Origin: Asaia siamensis
GTDB taxonomy: Bacteria; Pseudomonadota; Alphaproteobacteria; Acetobacterales; Acetobacteraceae
Length of the DNA stretch: 64,000 bases
Assembly (NCBI RefSeq): GCF_014635085.1
Contig: NZ_BMCH01000005.1
Coordinates: 62,001 to 126,000 of the forward strand
Reading direction: 5' to 3'
The notes below the pieces were generated by a model. That model ran no database searches. It was not told where the DNA came from and saw only the letters and a list, made by a program, of their open reading frames with translations. Made by a program: the position numbers and the translations under genes. Positions 9,737-18,573 of this stretch are shown here, piece by piece; position 1 is the first letter of the stretch; every line of letters begins with the position of its first letter.

Positions 9737-10677
9737 CGATTGTTGTTCCCTTCTGCGGGCGGATTACCCCCAGAGAGCGTCAGGAAAGCCTTGATGCGAT
9801 CAATGCGGCGCTCAACAATATCAGGGTAATTCCTTTCGAGGATCTGACCGACGGGGAGCGGCGCACGGCGCGCATGGCGGTAGTGGCCAATCCCGACCCG
9901 GAAGATCTGCGCGATCTGCCCATGCTTGAATGGGTGCAGAGCCTCTGGGCCGGCGTTGAGCGCCTGGTTGAGGAGATGCCGCATAACGCGGTGCGTATTG
10001 TCAGGATGACCGACCCCCAGCTGGCCCAGACGATGTCTGAAGCGGTGTTGGCATGGACGCTTTATATTCATCGTGACATGCCGGTTTATCGGGAGCAGCA
10101 GGAGGCGAAGCGCTGGCTGCAGCACAAGCTTCTCATGCCTGAGGATCGCCCGGTTGGCATATTGGGTATGGGCAATCTGGGACGGGTTGCGGCCCAGAGG
10201 TTGCAGGCGAATGGCTTTCCTGTGACGGGGTGGACCCGAACGCCCTGGACGAAAGCCGATATTCCGATGATGTACGGGCCGTCCGGGCTGGAGACCATAC
10301 TGCGCAAAAGCAGCATCGTGGTCGTTCTGCTGCCTCTGACGCCCCAGACACGGGGGTTGCTGGACGACTGGCGGCTGGGGCAGATGCAGGAGGGTGCGGC
10401 CCTGCTGAATTTTGCCAGAGGGCCGATTGTCGATCAGGCCGCATTGATACGGGCGCTTGACCGGGGCCATCTTGACCATGCGGTACTCGATGTGTTCGAG
10501 CGGGAGCCCCTCAAGAAGGATGATCCGCTCTGGGCGAACCCCAGGGTGACCATCCTGCCGCATATCACGGCCCCGACCCAGACAGGGACTGCGTCACTTC
10601 TGGCAGCCGGGAATATCCAGGAGTTTTTCGATCACGGTCGGATACCTGAGGCCGTCAATCGTGAGCTTGGGTACTGA
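9733..10677 (+). CDS. D-isomer 2-hydroxyacid dehydrogenase (GhrA-like)
   Basis: NAD(P)-dependent reductase of 2-keto acids, most like glyoxylate/hydroxypyruvate reductase A. 314 residues: Rossmann motif [14 protein letters not shown], then WTRTPW (an Arg after the second strand suggests NADPH), and the catalytic triad positions Arg in NFARGP, Glu in DVFEREPL and His in LPHITAPT. Starts inside the uvrA stop (ATGA), so translationally coupled to it, although there is no obvious functional link. The exact substrate (glyoxylate, hydroxypyruvate, or a sugar-acid keto form) cannot be read from sequence. Confidence 0.85.
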   Translation: MTIVVPFCGRITPRERQESLDAINAALNNIRVIPFEDLTDGERRTARMAVVANPDPEDLRDLPMLEWVQSLWAGVERLVEEMPHNAVRIVRMTDPQLAQTMSEAVLAWTLYIHRDMPVYREQQEAKRWLQHKLLMPEDRPVGILGMGNLGRVAAQRLQANGFPVTGWTRTPWTKADIPMMYGPSGLETILRKSSIVVVLLPLTPQTRGLLDDWRLGQMQEGAALLNFARGPIVDQAALIRALDRGHLDHAVLDVFEREPLKKDDPLWANPRVTILPHITAPTQTGTASLLAAGNIQEFFDHGRIPEAVNRELGY

Positions 10678-10716
10678 CGGTTTGATGTTCCCGGTGGGAG
10701 AATAGACAGGTCTTTC

Positions 10717-10756
10717 CCCGCCCTTGTGAGAGCCGTTCTGGCTCTACAAGGGCGGG
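10717..10756. terminator. Bidirectional hairpin between convergent genes
   Basis: Arms 10717-10734 and 10740-10756 pair over 17 bp with one bulged G, 5-nt loop; flanking TTT and AAA (10713-10715, 10757-10759) extend it in a way that suits termination on both strands. It sits between the convergent dehydrogenase and the efflux outer-membrane gene. Confidence 0.85.
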
Positions 10757-10765
10757 AAACCCTGA

Positions 10766-12385
10766 TCAGTGTTCGGCCTGATCGTAGATCGGGCGAAGCG
10801 TCTTGCCTGTTGCAGCGGCCGGAGCCGACGGGGCAGCGCTGGAGAGGTTTTCAAACGCCTCGGGATGCTGGGAAATATCGACGCCACCGACGGGCTGCGG
10901 ATGATGCAGATCGTCGTATTGCAGTGGGGTGATGGAAAGCGCCTGGTCCATGGTGGGCAGAAGCTTCACATTCCATCCGCCGCCAAGGGCGCGGATCAGC
11001 CCGATATCAGCCTGATAGAGACGTGTGGCGACCTCGATCTGATGGATGCGGGTGTCGAGTGTCTGCACCTGAGCGAAGATGGCCTCGAGATAGGTGCCTA
11101 CGCCGCCCTGATAGAGCGTCATTGTCATGTTCTGGGTGGCCAGGGTAGCATCCACGGCCTTCTTGAGGGCATGGTTCTCCTGGTCGAGGCGGTTGGTACG
11201 GGAGAGACCGTCCTCAACTTCGCGGAACGAGTCGAGCACCTTGCTGCGATAGGTGTCGCGCGTCTCGCGATAGGCCGACCAAGCATGCTGCAGTTCGGCG
11301 CGTCTCAGCCCGCCCTCGAAGATGGGCAGCTCGAACGAGGCGCCATAGGACCAGAGCGAATTGGCCAGATTGGCGAGATCGAAACCGTTCTGGGCGAAGC
11401 CGCCGCCAGCCTGAAGCGAGACATGCGGGTAGAAGGCCGCGCGCGCGATACCGATTTCGCGATTGGCCTGGGCCATCTCGCGCTCGGCGCTGGCGACGTC
11501 AGGACGGCGCTGGAGCAGCTCTGACGGCACGCCAGCGGGAACGCTCGGCTGGTTGAAGCCCATGACCTGCGTGGGGGCGATATGGAAGGAGGATGGCGAG
11601 GCATTGGTCAGGATGGCGAGGGCATGCTCGGTGACCTCACGCGCTGCCTGCACATCAAGCTCGGCGGCCTGAGTCGAATAAAGCTGAGCCTGGGCGCGGG
11701 CGACGTCGAGACGTGGCGCTGCCTGATGCTCCAGCTGGTTCTGCGTGATCTGCAGTGCCTTCTGATAATAGCCGATCGACTGGTTATAGATGGCGATCTG
11801 GGCGTCATAACCGCGCAGTTGGACGTAGTCTGATGCCAGTTCGGCCTGCAGACTGAGGCGCGACATGGCGAAATCAGCCGCTTTTTCCTGCGCAAACTGC
11901 TTTTGCGCGCGGACATGGTTGCGTATGGCCGACCAGAAATCGGGCTCCCAGGAGGCGAGGCCGTGATATTCCTCATCAGTCTCGGTGATATTGCCCTTGT
12001 AACGGAACAGGCGGTCGGATGACTGCTTGTTGTCGAACGCCCCCGCGCCCATGGCCAGATGGGGCAGAAGTTCGGAGCGGGCCTGTACCACAAGGGCGCG
12101 GGCCTGGATGAAGCGTTCAGCCGCTGCCTGCAGATCCGGATTGGCCTTTGTCAGCGTGGCTTCCATCTCGTTCAGGAGCGGATCGTTGAGCAGTTTCCAC
12201 CAGTCGGTCGGCAGGGTGGTATCGGCGGGAGTAGCCGTCGCGAAGGGGCCCTGACCGTGCCAGTTGGCTGGCACGACGAAGGTGGGCGGCTTGTAGGTTG
12301 GCGCGAGGTCACAGGCTGACAGACCGAAGGCTGTCAGAACCGTGCCGCAGGCCAGAGCCAGTTTCTTGAAGCGATGTGTGCTCAT
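10766..12385 (-). CDS. RND efflux outer-membrane factor, NodT family lipoprotein
   Basis: TolC-like channel that completes a tripartite efflux pump. 539 residues with a lipoprotein signal: basic start, hydrophobic core and lipobox LSAC (Cys25), followed by the usual DLAPTYKPP. The body is Gln/Ala-rich and helical with the two OEP repeats; PSVPAGVPSELLQRRPDVASAE is the conserved 'LPSxLLxRRPDI' element of the family. Last gene of the operon; its ATG overlaps the adaptor's stop (12382-12385). The C-terminal Ala/Pro tail is longer than usual. Substrate not deducible. Confidence 0.93.
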   Translation of the reverse strand: MSTHRFKKLALACGTVLTAFGLSACDLAPTYKPPTFVVPANWHGQGPFATATPADTTLPTDWWKLLNDPLLNEMEATLTKANPDLQAAAERFIQARALVVQARSELLPHLAMGAGAFDNKQSSDRLFRYKGNITETDEEYHGLASWEPDFWSAIRNHVRAQKQFAQEKAADFAMSRLSLQAELASDYVQLRGYDAQIAIYNQSIGYYQKALQITQNQLEHQAAPRLDVARAQAQLYSTQAAELDVQAAREVTEHALAILTNASPSSFHIAPTQVMGFNQPSVPAGVPSELLQRRPDVASAEREMAQANREIGIARAAFYPHVSLQAGGGFAQNGFDLANLANSLWSYGASFELPIFEGGLRRAELQHAWSAYRETRDTYRSKVLDSFREVEDGLSRTNRLDQENHALKKAVDATLATQNMTMTLYQGGVGTYLEAIFAQVQTLDTRIHQIEVATRLYQADIGLIRALGGGWNVKLLPTMDQALSITPLQYDDLHHPQPVGGVDISQHPEAFENLSSAAPSAPAAATGKTLRPIYDQAEH

Positions 12386-13563
12386 TCCGAAGCCCCGAAT
12401 CCGGACTGGTTGTAGCCGCGCTCTGGCTGGGTGACGTTGACCTTGTCGCCTTCGAGCAGATCGGCTGGCGGGTTGGCAATAATGCGGTCCTTGGGCGAGA
12501 TTCCGGCCTGGATCTCGGTCGAGGTGTCGGCCATGCGTCCAACGACGACCTTCTTGTAATGAACCGTGTTGTCGTCATTAACGACTACGACCTGCATGCC
12601 CTTTTCCTCGAAGACGAGTGCCGAGGTCGGGACCTCGTAGAGATGGGCCGTCTCGTTATGCGCCTTGAGCTGAACCGAGGCGAAGGTACCCGGCCACAGA
12701 ACCTCGTTCGGATTTTCCATGGTGAATTCCGATGTCACCGTGCGCGTGTTCGGGTCGTAACCGCGCGCCGTGGTCAGGAAGCTCGCATGGAACTTCTTTT
12801 CCTTGAACTGGGGCACGCTGACATCGGCAGTGACGTCGGGTTGCAGAATATAGGAGAAGACTTCTGGCACGGAGACAAAGAGACGCAGCTTGTGGACATC
12901 GGCGACCGTAAAGAGCTCGGAGGCGCTGCCGGTGCTGTTGAGATTGCCGCCGCCGTCATGGACGTAATCGCCCACATTGATGCTGCGCGAGGTCACGATG
13001 CCGTCGAACGGGGCCACGATGGTCTTGAATTTCTCAAGGGCTGCAAAATGGTCGACATTGCGTTGTGCCGCGTCGACTTCAGCCTTGGCTGATTGCTCGT
13101 TGGCATTCGAGACCGAAACCGACTGACCGGAAACCGACTGCGACTGGCCCATGGCGCGCCAGCGTTCTGCTGTCACCGCGGCGAGATGGTACTTGGCGAG
13201 AACGGCGTTCAGATCGGCCTGGGCCTGTGCATATTGCGCGTCGAGTGCGGGAGCGTTGATTTCCGCCAGCGCGTCGCCTGCCTTCACATGGGCGCCGTAA
13301 TCCTTGAACCACATCTTCACGTAGCCCGAGACCTGCGGATAGATCGGAGCCTGATACCAGGCGTCGATATTGCCGGGCAGGGTGAGGGCGACCTTGTCTG
13401 GCGACTGGATGGGGTTGAGCACGGCCACGTTCGGAATGGCGTTGGCCGAGGTCTCGGTAGCCAGGGCGCTGCTATGGTGAACGCGACCGACGACGAGAGC
13501 GCCGACCCAGAGCGCGAGGACGCATCCTCCCGCAATGGCGATGATCTTGGGGGAGGTGGCCAT
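12382..13563 (-). CDS. RND efflux periplasmic adaptor (HlyD/MFP family)
   Basis: Membrane-fusion protein linking the inner-membrane pump to the outer-membrane channel. 393 residues: an N-terminal membrane anchor (about residues 5-26), biotinyl-lipoyl-like halves (QAPIYPQVSGYVKMWFKDYGAHVKAGD and FDGIVTSRSINVGDYV) around a helical hairpin, then beta-barrel and membrane-proximal domains. The starting ATG shares one base with the pump stop and the 3' end overlaps the NodT gene, so all three are one translationally coupled operon. Confidence 0.92.
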   Translation of the reverse strand: MATSPKIIAIAGGCVLALWVGALVVGRVHHSSALATETSANAIPNVAVLNPIQSPDKVALTLPGNIDAWYQAPIYPQVSGYVKMWFKDYGAHVKAGDALAEINAPALDAQYAQAQADLNAVLAKYHLAAVTAERWRAMGQSQSVSGQSVSVSNANEQSAKAEVDAAQRNVDHFAALEKFKTIVAPFDGIVTSRSINVGDYVHDGGGNLNSTGSASELFTVADVHKLRLFVSVPEVFSYILQPDVTADVSVPQFKEKKFHASFLTTARGYDPNTRTVTSEFTMENPNEVLWPGTFASVQLKAHNETAHLYEVPTSALVFEEKGMQVVVVNDDNTVHYKKVVVGRMADTSTEIQAGISPKDRIIANPPADLLEGDKVNVTQPERGYNQSGFGASE

Positions 13564-16500
13564 TAGACGATTTCCTTCTGGCGGGCAGAGCGGTTGTGCA
13601 GGATCGCGTAGACGCAGGGAACGAAGAGCAGGGTAGAAATGGTGGCGACGATCAGCCCGCCGATGACGGCGCGGCCCAGTGGCGCATTGGTCGAGTTGGA
13701 CGTTGCCATCGGGATCATACCGACGATCATGGCGAGCGCCGTCATGAGAACCGGACGGATACGGCCATAGCCGGCCTCGATGGCAGCGCGCAGCGCGTCG
13801 CCATGCACCTCGAGACGTTCACGGGCGAAGGAGACAACCAGGATGGAGTTGGCTGTTGCCGTGCCCATGCACATGATGGCGCCGGTAAGAGCCGGGACCG
13901 AGAGGCGGGTGCCGGTCAGGAAGAGGGCCCAGGCAATGCCACCCAGCGCGCCGGGAAGGGCGGTGATGATGATGAACGGATCCAGCCAGGACTGGAAGTT
14001 CACGACGATCAGCAGATAGATCAGCACCACGGAAACGCAGAGGCCGAAGACCAGCTGGACATAGGCACCATGCATCGTGGTGGCCTGACCATGCACATCG
14101 ACAGCGGTCGTACGCGGCAGGTTGGAGGCGTCATTGGCGATGGTCTTGTTGACCTCGTCGAGGACGGCGCCGAGATCGGTGCCTTCGACGTTCACGTAGA
14201 TGTCGATCTCGGACATCGAGTTGTAATGCGAGACCTCGCCCGGCGTGCCCGTGGGAACGACATCGGCAATAGCGCCCAGAAGCTGTGTCTGGTCGTTGGG
14301 ATTGCCGTCACCCTTATCGATGGGAACCGTCAGCAGGTCGTTCAGATGCGTCAGCTGGTCCTGAGACGTGTAGACGTTGAGCGGGAAGGTGACGTTATCG
14401 ACAGGATCGAGCCAGAACTGGGGATCGACGACGCCTGAACCGGCGAGGGTGAGCAGTTCGTTGGTTGCCAGATCGTTTTCGCTGAGGCCGGTGGCCTGGC
14501 TGAAGGTACGGTTGCCGTTGACCATGAGGGTTGGTGTGGACATGGTCTGCTGGATGACGACGTCAGCCGTTCCCGGGATCTGGCGGATCTTGCCGATCAG
14601 ATGCCTGGCATAGTTGTAGTTGTCGTCAACGCTCGGGCCGGAAAGCTGGATGTCGATGGGCGCAGCCGAGCCGAAATTCAGAATCTTGTCGGTCAGGTCG
14701 GCGGGCTGGAAGGTGAAGACCGTACCGGGGAAGCGCTGTGAGAGATCCTTGCGGAGCAGGGCGCGATAATCCCAGACAGGGGATTCCTCATTCTTCAGGG
14801 CAATCGTCAGGTCGCAATCCTGCGTGCCGACTGTCGGGGTCGGGATGAAGGCCTGGTTATGAGGGCCTTCGGGCAGGCCGCAATTCGAGATGATGTTTTC
14901 GACCTTGCCCGGCAGAAGCTGGTTGATGCGGTCATCGACCAGGGCGGCAATGCGGCCAGCCACTTCGATGCGGGTACCAAGCGGCGCACGCATGTGCATC
15001 TGCAACGTGCCGGATTTCACTTCGGGGAAGAAGTCGCGGCCAGCAACGCTGTAGAGGCCCATCGAGGCGATGGAGATGACCATGAACACGCCCACGAAGG
15101 CACCGCGACGGGCGACGCAGCGCGTCAACAGGGTATTGTAGCCTTCGCGGAAGTTGTTGAAGCGATGTTCAAACCCGCGCTGGAAGCGACCGAAGAAACC
15201 CTTCGGAGCCGGAGCGTGATCGTCATGCCCATGAGCATGATGCACCTGACCGGCCAGCAGGAACTTGGCCATGGTCGGGACCAGGGTACGCGACAGGATG
15301 AACGACGCGATCATGGCGAAGATGATGGCGAGTGCCATCGGCATGAACAGGTAACCGGCAACACCTGACAGCTCGAAAAGCGGCAGCCAGACGATGCAGA
15401 TGCAGGTGGTCGAGACGAAGGTCGGGATCACGATCTGGTTGGCGGCATCGATGATGGCGAGTTCGAGATCCTTGCCCATTTCGAGATGGGTATCGATGTT
15501 CTCGATCATGACGGTGGCGTCATCAACTAGGATGCCGACCGCAAGGGCGAGACCGCCTAGGGTCATGATGTTGATGGATTGCCCGGCCCAGCCCAGCCCG
15601 ATGATGGAGCAGAGAATGGCAAGGGGAATCGAGGTCGCGATGATGACCGTCGAGCGCCATGAGCCGAGGAAGAGCAGGACCACGATGCCGGTGAGGAAGG
15701 AGGCTGTGATCATTTCACGGACCACGTCCATGATCTGCTCTTTCACCATGACCGAGGCATCGGCAAGGATCGAGACCTTGACGTCAGGCGGCAGGATGGC
15801 GCGCAGGCGGGGAAGCAGGGCCTTGGTCGCAGAGACCACGTCCAGAGTGGAGGCGGTGCCGCCCTTCTGGGTGATCATCTCAACGGCCTGACGGCCCTTG
15901 ACGAGAACGAGGTTGGTCTGCGGATGGCCGCCGCGATATACGTCAGCGACATCACGGATATAAATGACGGCATTGCCGACGCGCTTGACCGGGATATTGG
16001 CGATGTCTTCCATCGATTCCGGTGCGGCGTTGGTCTGAACCATCCAGTCCATGGCGTCGATCTTCTGATCGCCGGCCGGCAGGACGATGTTCTGGGCGGT
16101 AAGGGCCGCCTGAACGTCAGCCGCGGAGAGATGATGCGCGCGCAGCTGCTCCTGGTTGAGAGACACCATCACGAAGCTGTCCATGCCGCCATAGGGATGG
16201 GCGACAACAGCACCGGGAACGGTGGCGAGAAGAGGACGCACGCGAATGACGCCGAGCTTGAAGAGGTCAGACGGCGTCTGCTTTTCGGACGTGATCTGGA
16301 GCGCGATGACAGGAACCTGGGACGGGTCGAGCGCCACGATCATCGGGGCCGGAACCTTGGGAGGCAGGCCGAGGAGAATCGTCTGGGAAATAGCCGTCAC
16401 TTCTGCCTCAGCCGTGCCGACAGGCGTGCCGGGCTGGAAGTAGATGTTGACGATCGAACGCCCGTAATAGGAATTCGATTCCATATGCTCGATGTTCTGG

Positions 16501-16727
16501 ACCGTCGTCGTGACGGCCAGCTCGAAATTATAGGTGATTCGTCCGGCGAACTCATTCGGGAGCAGCCCCGGATAGGTCCAGATGACCGAAACGACAGGCA
16601 CCTTGATTTCGGGGAAAACGTCGGTCGGCGTCTTGAAGATCGACATGATCCCGAACATCAGAATCAGGATCGAAAAGACGACGAAGGTCAGGGGCCGCCT
16701 TAGGGCAGTTACGACGATGGCGTTCAT
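13563..16727 (-). CDS. RND efflux permease (AcrB/CzcA superfamily)
   Basis: Proton-driven inner-membrane pump, 1054 residues, with the duplicated layout of 12 membrane helices and two large periplasmic loops. The proton-relay motif VGILVDDATVMIEN in helix 4 has the Asp-Asp pair. It is intermediate between multidrug and metal families, so the substrate is open. A His-rich cytoplasmic loop (HHAHGHDDHAPAPK, near residue 510) joins the two halves. First gene of the operon; no regulator gene of the TetR or MarR type lies beside it. The nearest regulator is the prophage XRE repressor, whose left operator pair lies about 220 bp upstream of this start. Confidence 0.93.
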   Translation of the reverse strand: MNAIVVTALRRPLTFVVFSILILMFGIMSIFKTPTDVFPEIKVPVVSVIWTYPGLLPNEFAGRITYNFELAVTTTVQNIEHMESNSYYGRSIVNIYFQPGTPVGTAEAEVTAISQTILLGLPPKVPAPMIVALDPSQVPVIALQITSEKQTPSDLFKLGVIRVRPLLATVPGAVVAHPYGGMDSFVMVSLNQEQLRAHHLSAADVQAALTAQNIVLPAGDQKIDAMDWMVQTNAAPESMEDIANIPVKRVGNAVIYIRDVADVYRGGHPQTNLVLVKGRQAVEMITQKGGTASTLDVVSATKALLPRLRAILPPDVKVSILADASVMVKEQIMDVVREMITASFLTGIVVLLFLGSWRSTVIIATSIPLAILCSIIGLGWAGQSINIMTLGGLALAVGILVDDATVMIENIDTHLEMGKDLELAIIDAANQIVIPTFVSTTCICIVWLPLFELSGVAGYLFMPMALAIIFAMIASFILSRTLVPTMAKFLLAGQVHHAHGHDDHAPAPKGFFGRFQRGFEHRFNNFREGYNTLLTRCVARRGAFVGVFMVISIASMGLYSVAGRDFFPEVKSGTLQMHMRAPLGTRIEVAGRIAALVDDRINQLLPGKVENIISNCGLPEGPHNQAFIPTPTVGTQDCDLTIALKNEESPVWDYRALLRKDLSQRFPGTVFTFQPADLTDKILNFGSAAPIDIQLSGPSVDDNYNYARHLIGKIRQIPGTADVVIQQTMSTPTLMVNGNRTFSQATGLSENDLATNELLTLAGSGVVDPQFWLDPVDNVTFPLNVYTSQDQLTHLNDLLTVPIDKGDGNPNDQTQLLGAIADVVPTGTPGEVSHYNSMSEIDIYVNVEGTDLGAVLDEVNKTIANDASNLPRTTAVDVHGQATTMHGAYVQLVFGLCVSVVLIYLLIVVNFQSWLDPFIIITALPGALGGIAWALFLTGTRLSVPALTGAIMCMGTATANSILVVSFARERLEVHGDALRAAIEAGYGRIRPVLMTALAMIVGMIPMATSNSTNAPLGRAVIGGLIVATISTLLFVPCVYAILHNRSARQKEIV

Positions 16728-16945
16728 GAACTCATGCGCTCTCTTCTCGTGCGAAGGGAAGATGCCTTACGGCAGTTTGTTCTGTTTCATTAATCTGAAT
16801 TAATATTAAGAAAATGAAATCAGCGGGTTTATGCTGTCCATTACTTATCCAGATCACTCATCTTCGGATCGTAGAGACGCAGACATAAAATGTCGCATAA
16901 ATGTTGTTTTACAAACTCGTGACAAGCGCGTCGGAAATCATGGTC
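16728..16945. promoter_or_regulatory. AT-rich leader upstream of RND operon
   Basis: No gene seen. It is AT-rich relative to flanking genes and probably holds the efflux operon promoter (minus strand). A small palindrome GACAT-AAA-ATGTC at 16882-16894 is followed by a related CATAAATGT at 16896-16904, possible regulator half-sites. The precise left border of the prophage-like cluster falls in or near this stretch, but no attachment repeat was recognised. Confidence 0.4.
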
Positions 16946-16946
16946 T

Positions 16947-16961
16947 ATGGCAATTCGCCAT
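16947..16961. promoter_or_regulatory. Putative XRE operator, left pair, site 1
   Basis: ATGGC-AATTC-GCCAT, a perfect 5+5+5 palindrome (6-bp arms counting the flanking T/A). One of four copies of the ATGGC-N5-GCCAT pattern around the XRE repressor gene. It lies on the side of the RND operon. Confidence 0.65.
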
Positions 16962-16970
16962 AATCTATTC

Positions 16971-16999
16971 TTGACATTATGGCTCAATGCCATTAATAA
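16971..16999 (+). promoter_or_regulatory. Possible promoter with operator site 2 in its spacer
   Basis: A consensus -35 TTGACA (16971-16976) is followed after 17 bp by a weak -10 TAATAA (16994-16999). The spacer contains operator site 2, ATGGC-TCAAT-GCCAT, at 16979-16993, so repressor binding would exclude polymerase. On the minus strand a weaker TTGAGC/GATTAT pair overlaps the same sites, facing the RND operon, so direction is uncertain. Confidence 0.5.
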
Positions 17000-17197
17000 A
17001 TGGTTAATCGTCCAGAAGTCGGGTGGACTTCAAGGTGCAGCTGGTCGGTTGAAGCTGATCATAACGCGACGGCGTGAGGCGCAGGGAACGGGTGAAGACG
17101 TGCTTGTTCACGTCTTGTTCTTGCTGTGCCCAGCTTCAAGCGCTCTGTCTGCGAATGAAGAAGGCTGTTTTCTGGATGTGCGATGAAAACAAGGACG

Positions 17198-17590
17198 TCA
17201 AGAATGGTCCCCCTCTGGTCTCCTGGGCGGCTCTGGCATGTCGCAAGGCGTGTTTTTGCCCATGTGAAACGCCGTGTCCTGCTGCTGGAGCACCAACTCT
17301 GGGTGCAGAGCTGCAAGACGAAGCGCCATCTCGCCGTCGGTGCGGCCATTCAGAACCCCTTTCAGGAGAAAGTCGGTCGAGACGCGCAGACGATTGGAAA
17401 GAGACAAGATGAGGAAAACACTTGGCGCGCGATCGCCTTTCTCAATCTTGTTGAGGGTCGAGGCGTCGACGCCTAGCAGGCGTGCGCATTCGCTCTGATT
17501 GGGGAAGACCAGCTCTCTTGCCCAGGTGATGCGTCTCCCGATGGCGCGCTGAACGATTGCGAGTGAATCGGGGCGTTTGTGTTTGGCCAT
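17198..17590 (-). CDS. Small XRE-family repressor, prophage-type
   Basis: A 130-residue regulator. Helix-turn-helix of the XRE/Cro-CI type at about residues 30-65 (NQSECARLLGVDASTLNKIE is the recognition region, then KGDRAPS). The C-terminal part is short and contains no S24 peptidase domain, so it is unlikely to be inactivated by RecA-stimulated self-cleavage as CI or LexA are. The open frame extends far upstream to 18478, but residues before MAKHKR look non-coding; ATG 17590 is used, with an alternative ATG at 17614 that would overlap operator 3. Four matching palindromes flank the gene. Confidence 0.75.
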   Translation of the reverse strand: MAKHKRPDSLAIVQRAIGRRITWARELVFPNQSECARLLGVDASTLNKIEKGDRAPSVFLILSLSNRLRVSTDFLLKGVLNGRTDGEMALRLAALHPELVLQQQDTAFHMGKNTPCDMPEPPRRPEGDHS

Positions 17591-17605
17591 GGGGCATTCA
17601 TAGCA

Positions 17606-17675
17606 ATGGCTCATTGCCAAATCCAGTAGGTAATTTCCGGAATGGTCTATGTGCCCTGCAATGGCATTTAGCCAC
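17606..17675. promoter_or_regulatory. Putative XRE operators, right pair (sites 3 and 4)
   Basis: Site 3 is ATGGC-TCATT-GCCAA (17606-17620) and site 4 is ATGGC-ATTTA-GCCAC (17661-17675), each one change from the perfect palindrome of the left pair. They lie between the repressor start and the divergent early gene at 17699, where a phage would have its main switch. No confident promoter hexamers were resolved between them. Confidence 0.65.
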
Positions 17676-17698
17676 TCTTGTTGCAAAGGTCGGGTTGG

Positions 17699-17938
17699 AT
17701 GAGGATCGCAAAAGAACGTGGCAGGCGTGCTGCGACAGGGGAGGCGCTTGCCAGAGCACTGGCGGCACTGAATGGCGCAGCACCGCTGCGTCAGCCGCCC
17801 AAAGCAATGCCGGGCACTGATGAGCGTGATGAGTCTGGGGCCTTGCCTGCAGGGCATCCGGTCACATGGCTGGCACTTTGGGAAGAGAGGGAGCCGCCCT
17901 CTTATTTTGACGCCATGCGCGCGACGTCGCGCCTTTAG
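17699..17938 (+). CDS. Small early prophage protein, unknown
   Basis: A 79-residue protein: a basic N-terminus (MRIAKERGRRAATGEALARA), a Pro/Asp/Glu-rich middle and a C-terminal segment HPVTWLALWEEREPPSYFDA. No family recognised. It is the first gene divergent from the repressor, just past operator 4, so it is expected to be repressor-controlled. AAAGGT lies about ten bases before the ATG. It could be a Cro-like or excision-type factor by position only; no helix-turn-helix is evident. Confidence 0.45.
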   Translation: MRIAKERGRRAATGEALARALAALNGAAPLRQPPKAMPGTDERDESGALPAGHPVTWLALWEEREPPSYFDAMRATSRL

Positions 17939-18025
17939 TGTGCCAGCGCGAACGGCGTGGTTTGTGGGCAGGGCATTTGTGTGTGGAAAGGCGTTCTGGC
18001 GCCTGATTATCCGGAGATTTCCCGT

Positions 18026-18538
18026 ATGAGAGAAGGCGCCAACGAAGACAGGTTGACCCTGTCGGACGCACAATCCTGTTTGCCGACGCCAGAGCGTATG
18101 AAACGCAGTCGTTTCCGCAAGGACGGCGATGCAGTCAGGGTTCTGTCGACCGTAGCCTGGCTGTATCGAGCTGGCGATATCGGTGATGATGAAGTGGCGG
18201 CCAGCGAGCGCTGGCGAATGGAATATGACTACGCGACGCTGGGTGTCGTTGACGCCGAAGGGCCGAAACGGAGCGGTGAAGCGGGAGATATCCATACCTG
18301 GATGCTCGGACGTGGGAAATGTTCCGAGAGATTGCGAAAGCTCGCCCAGCTTCTGGGGCAGAGCCTTCATACGCGTATAGAGATGATGCTTGTGCGGGAG
18401 ATGAGCTTTCCCGACATGGCGGCGATGATTTTCCCCGAGGGGCCTCGTGCTTCGGCGCGTACCAAGACCGCGGCACAATGTGCATTGGCGCTTGAGAGAT
18501 TGAGTGAGTATTATAGTAATAATAACTTGAAAAAATAA
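18026..18538 (+). CDS. DUF6456-like prophage regulatory protein
   Basis: A 170-residue protein whose C-terminal 110 residues resemble the DUF6456 domain of alphaproteobacterial regulators: an AASERWRMEYDYATLG start, a middle ERLRKLAQLLG, and a closing helix ALERLSEYY. Such proteins are often paired with phage or cell-cycle regulators; the biochemical role is not established. Start chosen at ATG 18026 with GGAG ten bases upstream; a longer frame begins at 17957. By position it may switch on the late (terminase-to-tail) genes. The similarity is recalled, not searched. Confidence 0.5.
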   Translation: MREGANEDRLTLSDAQSCLPTPERMKRSRFRKDGDAVRVLSTVAWLYRAGDIGDDEVAASERWRMEYDYATLGVVDAEGPKRSGEAGDIHTWMLGRGKCSERLRKLAQLLGQSLHTRIEMMLVREMSFPDMAAMIFPEGPRASARTKTAAQCALALERLSEYYSNNNLKK

Positions 18539-18555
18539 TAATATTATAGTATATA
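18527..18555 (+). promoter_or_regulatory. AT-rich putative late promoter
   Basis: An AT-only tract spans the end of the preceding gene and the gap. Hexamers TTGAAA (18527-18532) and TATATA (18550-18555), 17 bp apart, fit a sigma70-type promoter reading toward the terminase genes. It is the only strongly AT-rich spot before the structural operon. Confidence 0.5.
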
Positions 18556-18573
18556 TAAATCATAATGAAATAG

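Noticed and set aside
17591-18478. N-terminal extension of the XRE repressor frame
   Set aside because: The added 296 residues are Arg/His/Pro-rich, cross the operators and overlap two opposite genes. The helix-turn-helix protein starts sensibly at 17590.
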